Position numbers and translations under genes: made by a program. The notes under the pieces were generated by a model. That model was not told the DNA's origin and did no database searches. It saw only the letters and a list, made by a program, of their open reading frames with translations. Positions 5,855 to 6,358 of a stretch of DNA of 6,358 nucleotides are shown one piece after another. The stretch is from Roseburia sp. Its GTDB lineage: Bacteria; Bacillota; Clostridia; Lachnospirales; Lachnospiraceae. Where the stretch lies: positions 1 to 6,358 of the forward strand of contig JAGASC010000175.1 of NCBI GenBank assembly GCA_017621905.1. Reading direction: 5' to 3'. Within the stretch, counting starts at the first letter, position 1; every line of letters begins with the position of its first letter.

Positions 5855-6358
5855 TTACAAACATGCAATAAATCTGTCAAAAGCAGCTCTGCCTTTTGGT
5901 GTGCACTTATATACACCGGCATCCTCCAGTACACCAACAAAAACCTTTCCGATTTCTTCTTTGAGAATCGCATCAATGTTTTCCTTGTCCAGCTCACTGT
6001 GTCTGCCCACGACCTCTCCGAGCCACTTTGCATGCTGTTTCAGACTATCCACGCACTCAAAATCCTGTCCCATCAAAATGGCCTGCTTCATATCTTCAAT
6101 CTCATCTTTCAGTCTCGCCGGAAGTACTGCCAATCCCATTACCTCAATCAGACCGATATTTTCCTTTTTAATATGATGATACTGTTCATGCGGATGATAC
6201 ACGCCCAAAGGACACTCCTCTGTCGTAATGTTATTGCGCAACACCAAGTCAAGTTCAAAAAGGTCATCTCTCTTTCTGGCAATCGGAGTGATTGTATTAT
6301 GATCCTCCCCATCAGTGTGTGCAAAAATAAACGCACCTTCGTCCGTATAGCCTCTCCA
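5855..6358 (-). CDS. galT: UDP-glucose--hexose-1-phosphate uridylyltransferase, C-terminal part (runs off right edge)
   Basis: GalT transfers UMP from UDP-glucose to galactose-1-phosphate, giving UDP-galactose and glucose-1-phosphate. The last 167 codons are visible and the frame is open to the window edge, so the gene is cut by the window and not broken. Recognisable parts are WRGYTDEGAFIFAHTDGEDHN, ITPIARKRDDLFELDLVLRN, and then YHPHEQYHHIKKENIGLIEV followed by MGLAVLPARL. These are hallmarks of the Firmicute-type (family 2) GalT of about 490-510 residues, which differs from the E. coli type. The HPHEQYHHIKKENIG stretch is the best family marker. It ends 19 bases before galK. The operon promoter is expected upstream, outside the window. 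Confidence 0.93.
   Translation of the reverse strand, partial: WRGYTDEGAFIFAHTDGEDHNTITPIARKRDDLFELDLVLRNNITTEECPLGVYHPHEQYHHIKKENIGLIEVMGLAVLPARLKDEIEDMKQAILMGQDFECVDSLKQHAKWLGEVVGRHSELDKENIDAILKEEIGKVFVGVLEDAGVYKCTPKGRAAFDRFIACL

Noticed and set aside
5836..6033. Upstream extension of the galK frame by 66 codons
   Set aside because: It overlaps the galT coding region in another frame. Galactokinase homology begins at the ATG at 5835, which has a good RBS.
1..6358. CRISPR array, insertion sequence, or long direct repeats
   Set aside because: No regularly spaced repeats, transposase-like frame or terminal inverted repeats were found by reading both strands.

Overview
The window looks like a piece of a low-GC, anaerobic Clostridia chromosome, most likely a gut Lachnospiraceae (inference). 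The reasons are the AT-rich intergenic DNA, the strong AGGAGG-type ribosome-binding sites, the Firmicute-type GalT, the style of the GH53 galactanase, and a rimP gene with a terminator-like leader hairpin.

The left edge (1-253) holds the first 46 codons of rimP on the minus strand, with its own promoter (TTGACA/TAAACT) and a leader containing an intrinsic-terminator hairpin. This arrangement suits attenuation control of a rimP-nusA-type operon. To its right, a plus-strand 17-codon ORF with a near-ideal Shine-Dalgarno sits in otherwise featureless AT-rich DNA (254-486).

Positions 487-1069 are the most unusual part. Read on the minus strand, they begin with the start, RBS and first 39 codons of a Ku DNA-end-binding protein. 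The reading then runs out of frame into the last 155 codons of an ATP-dependent DNA ligase of the LigD type (motifs IV and V plus the OB fold). This is what an internal deletion through a ku-ligase non-homologous end-joining (NHEJ) locus would leave, so the pathway is probably dead at this site.

A plus-strand tRNA-Glu(CTC) gene with its own promoter follows at 1220-1291. A strong bidirectional terminator (1297-1341) separates it from the converging operon on the right.

Positions 1358-6358 are one minus-strand gene cluster in the order galT (3' part) - galK - galE - GH53 endo-beta-1,4-galactanase, with gaps of 19, 51 and 65 bases. The galactanase would cut beta-1,4-galactan (a pectin side chain) outside the cell. 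Galactose derived from the products would then enter the Leloir pathway through GalK, GalT and GalE. The transporter and the beta-galactosidase needed in between are not in the window. The operon promoter must lie beyond the right edge, since no convincing internal promoter was seen.
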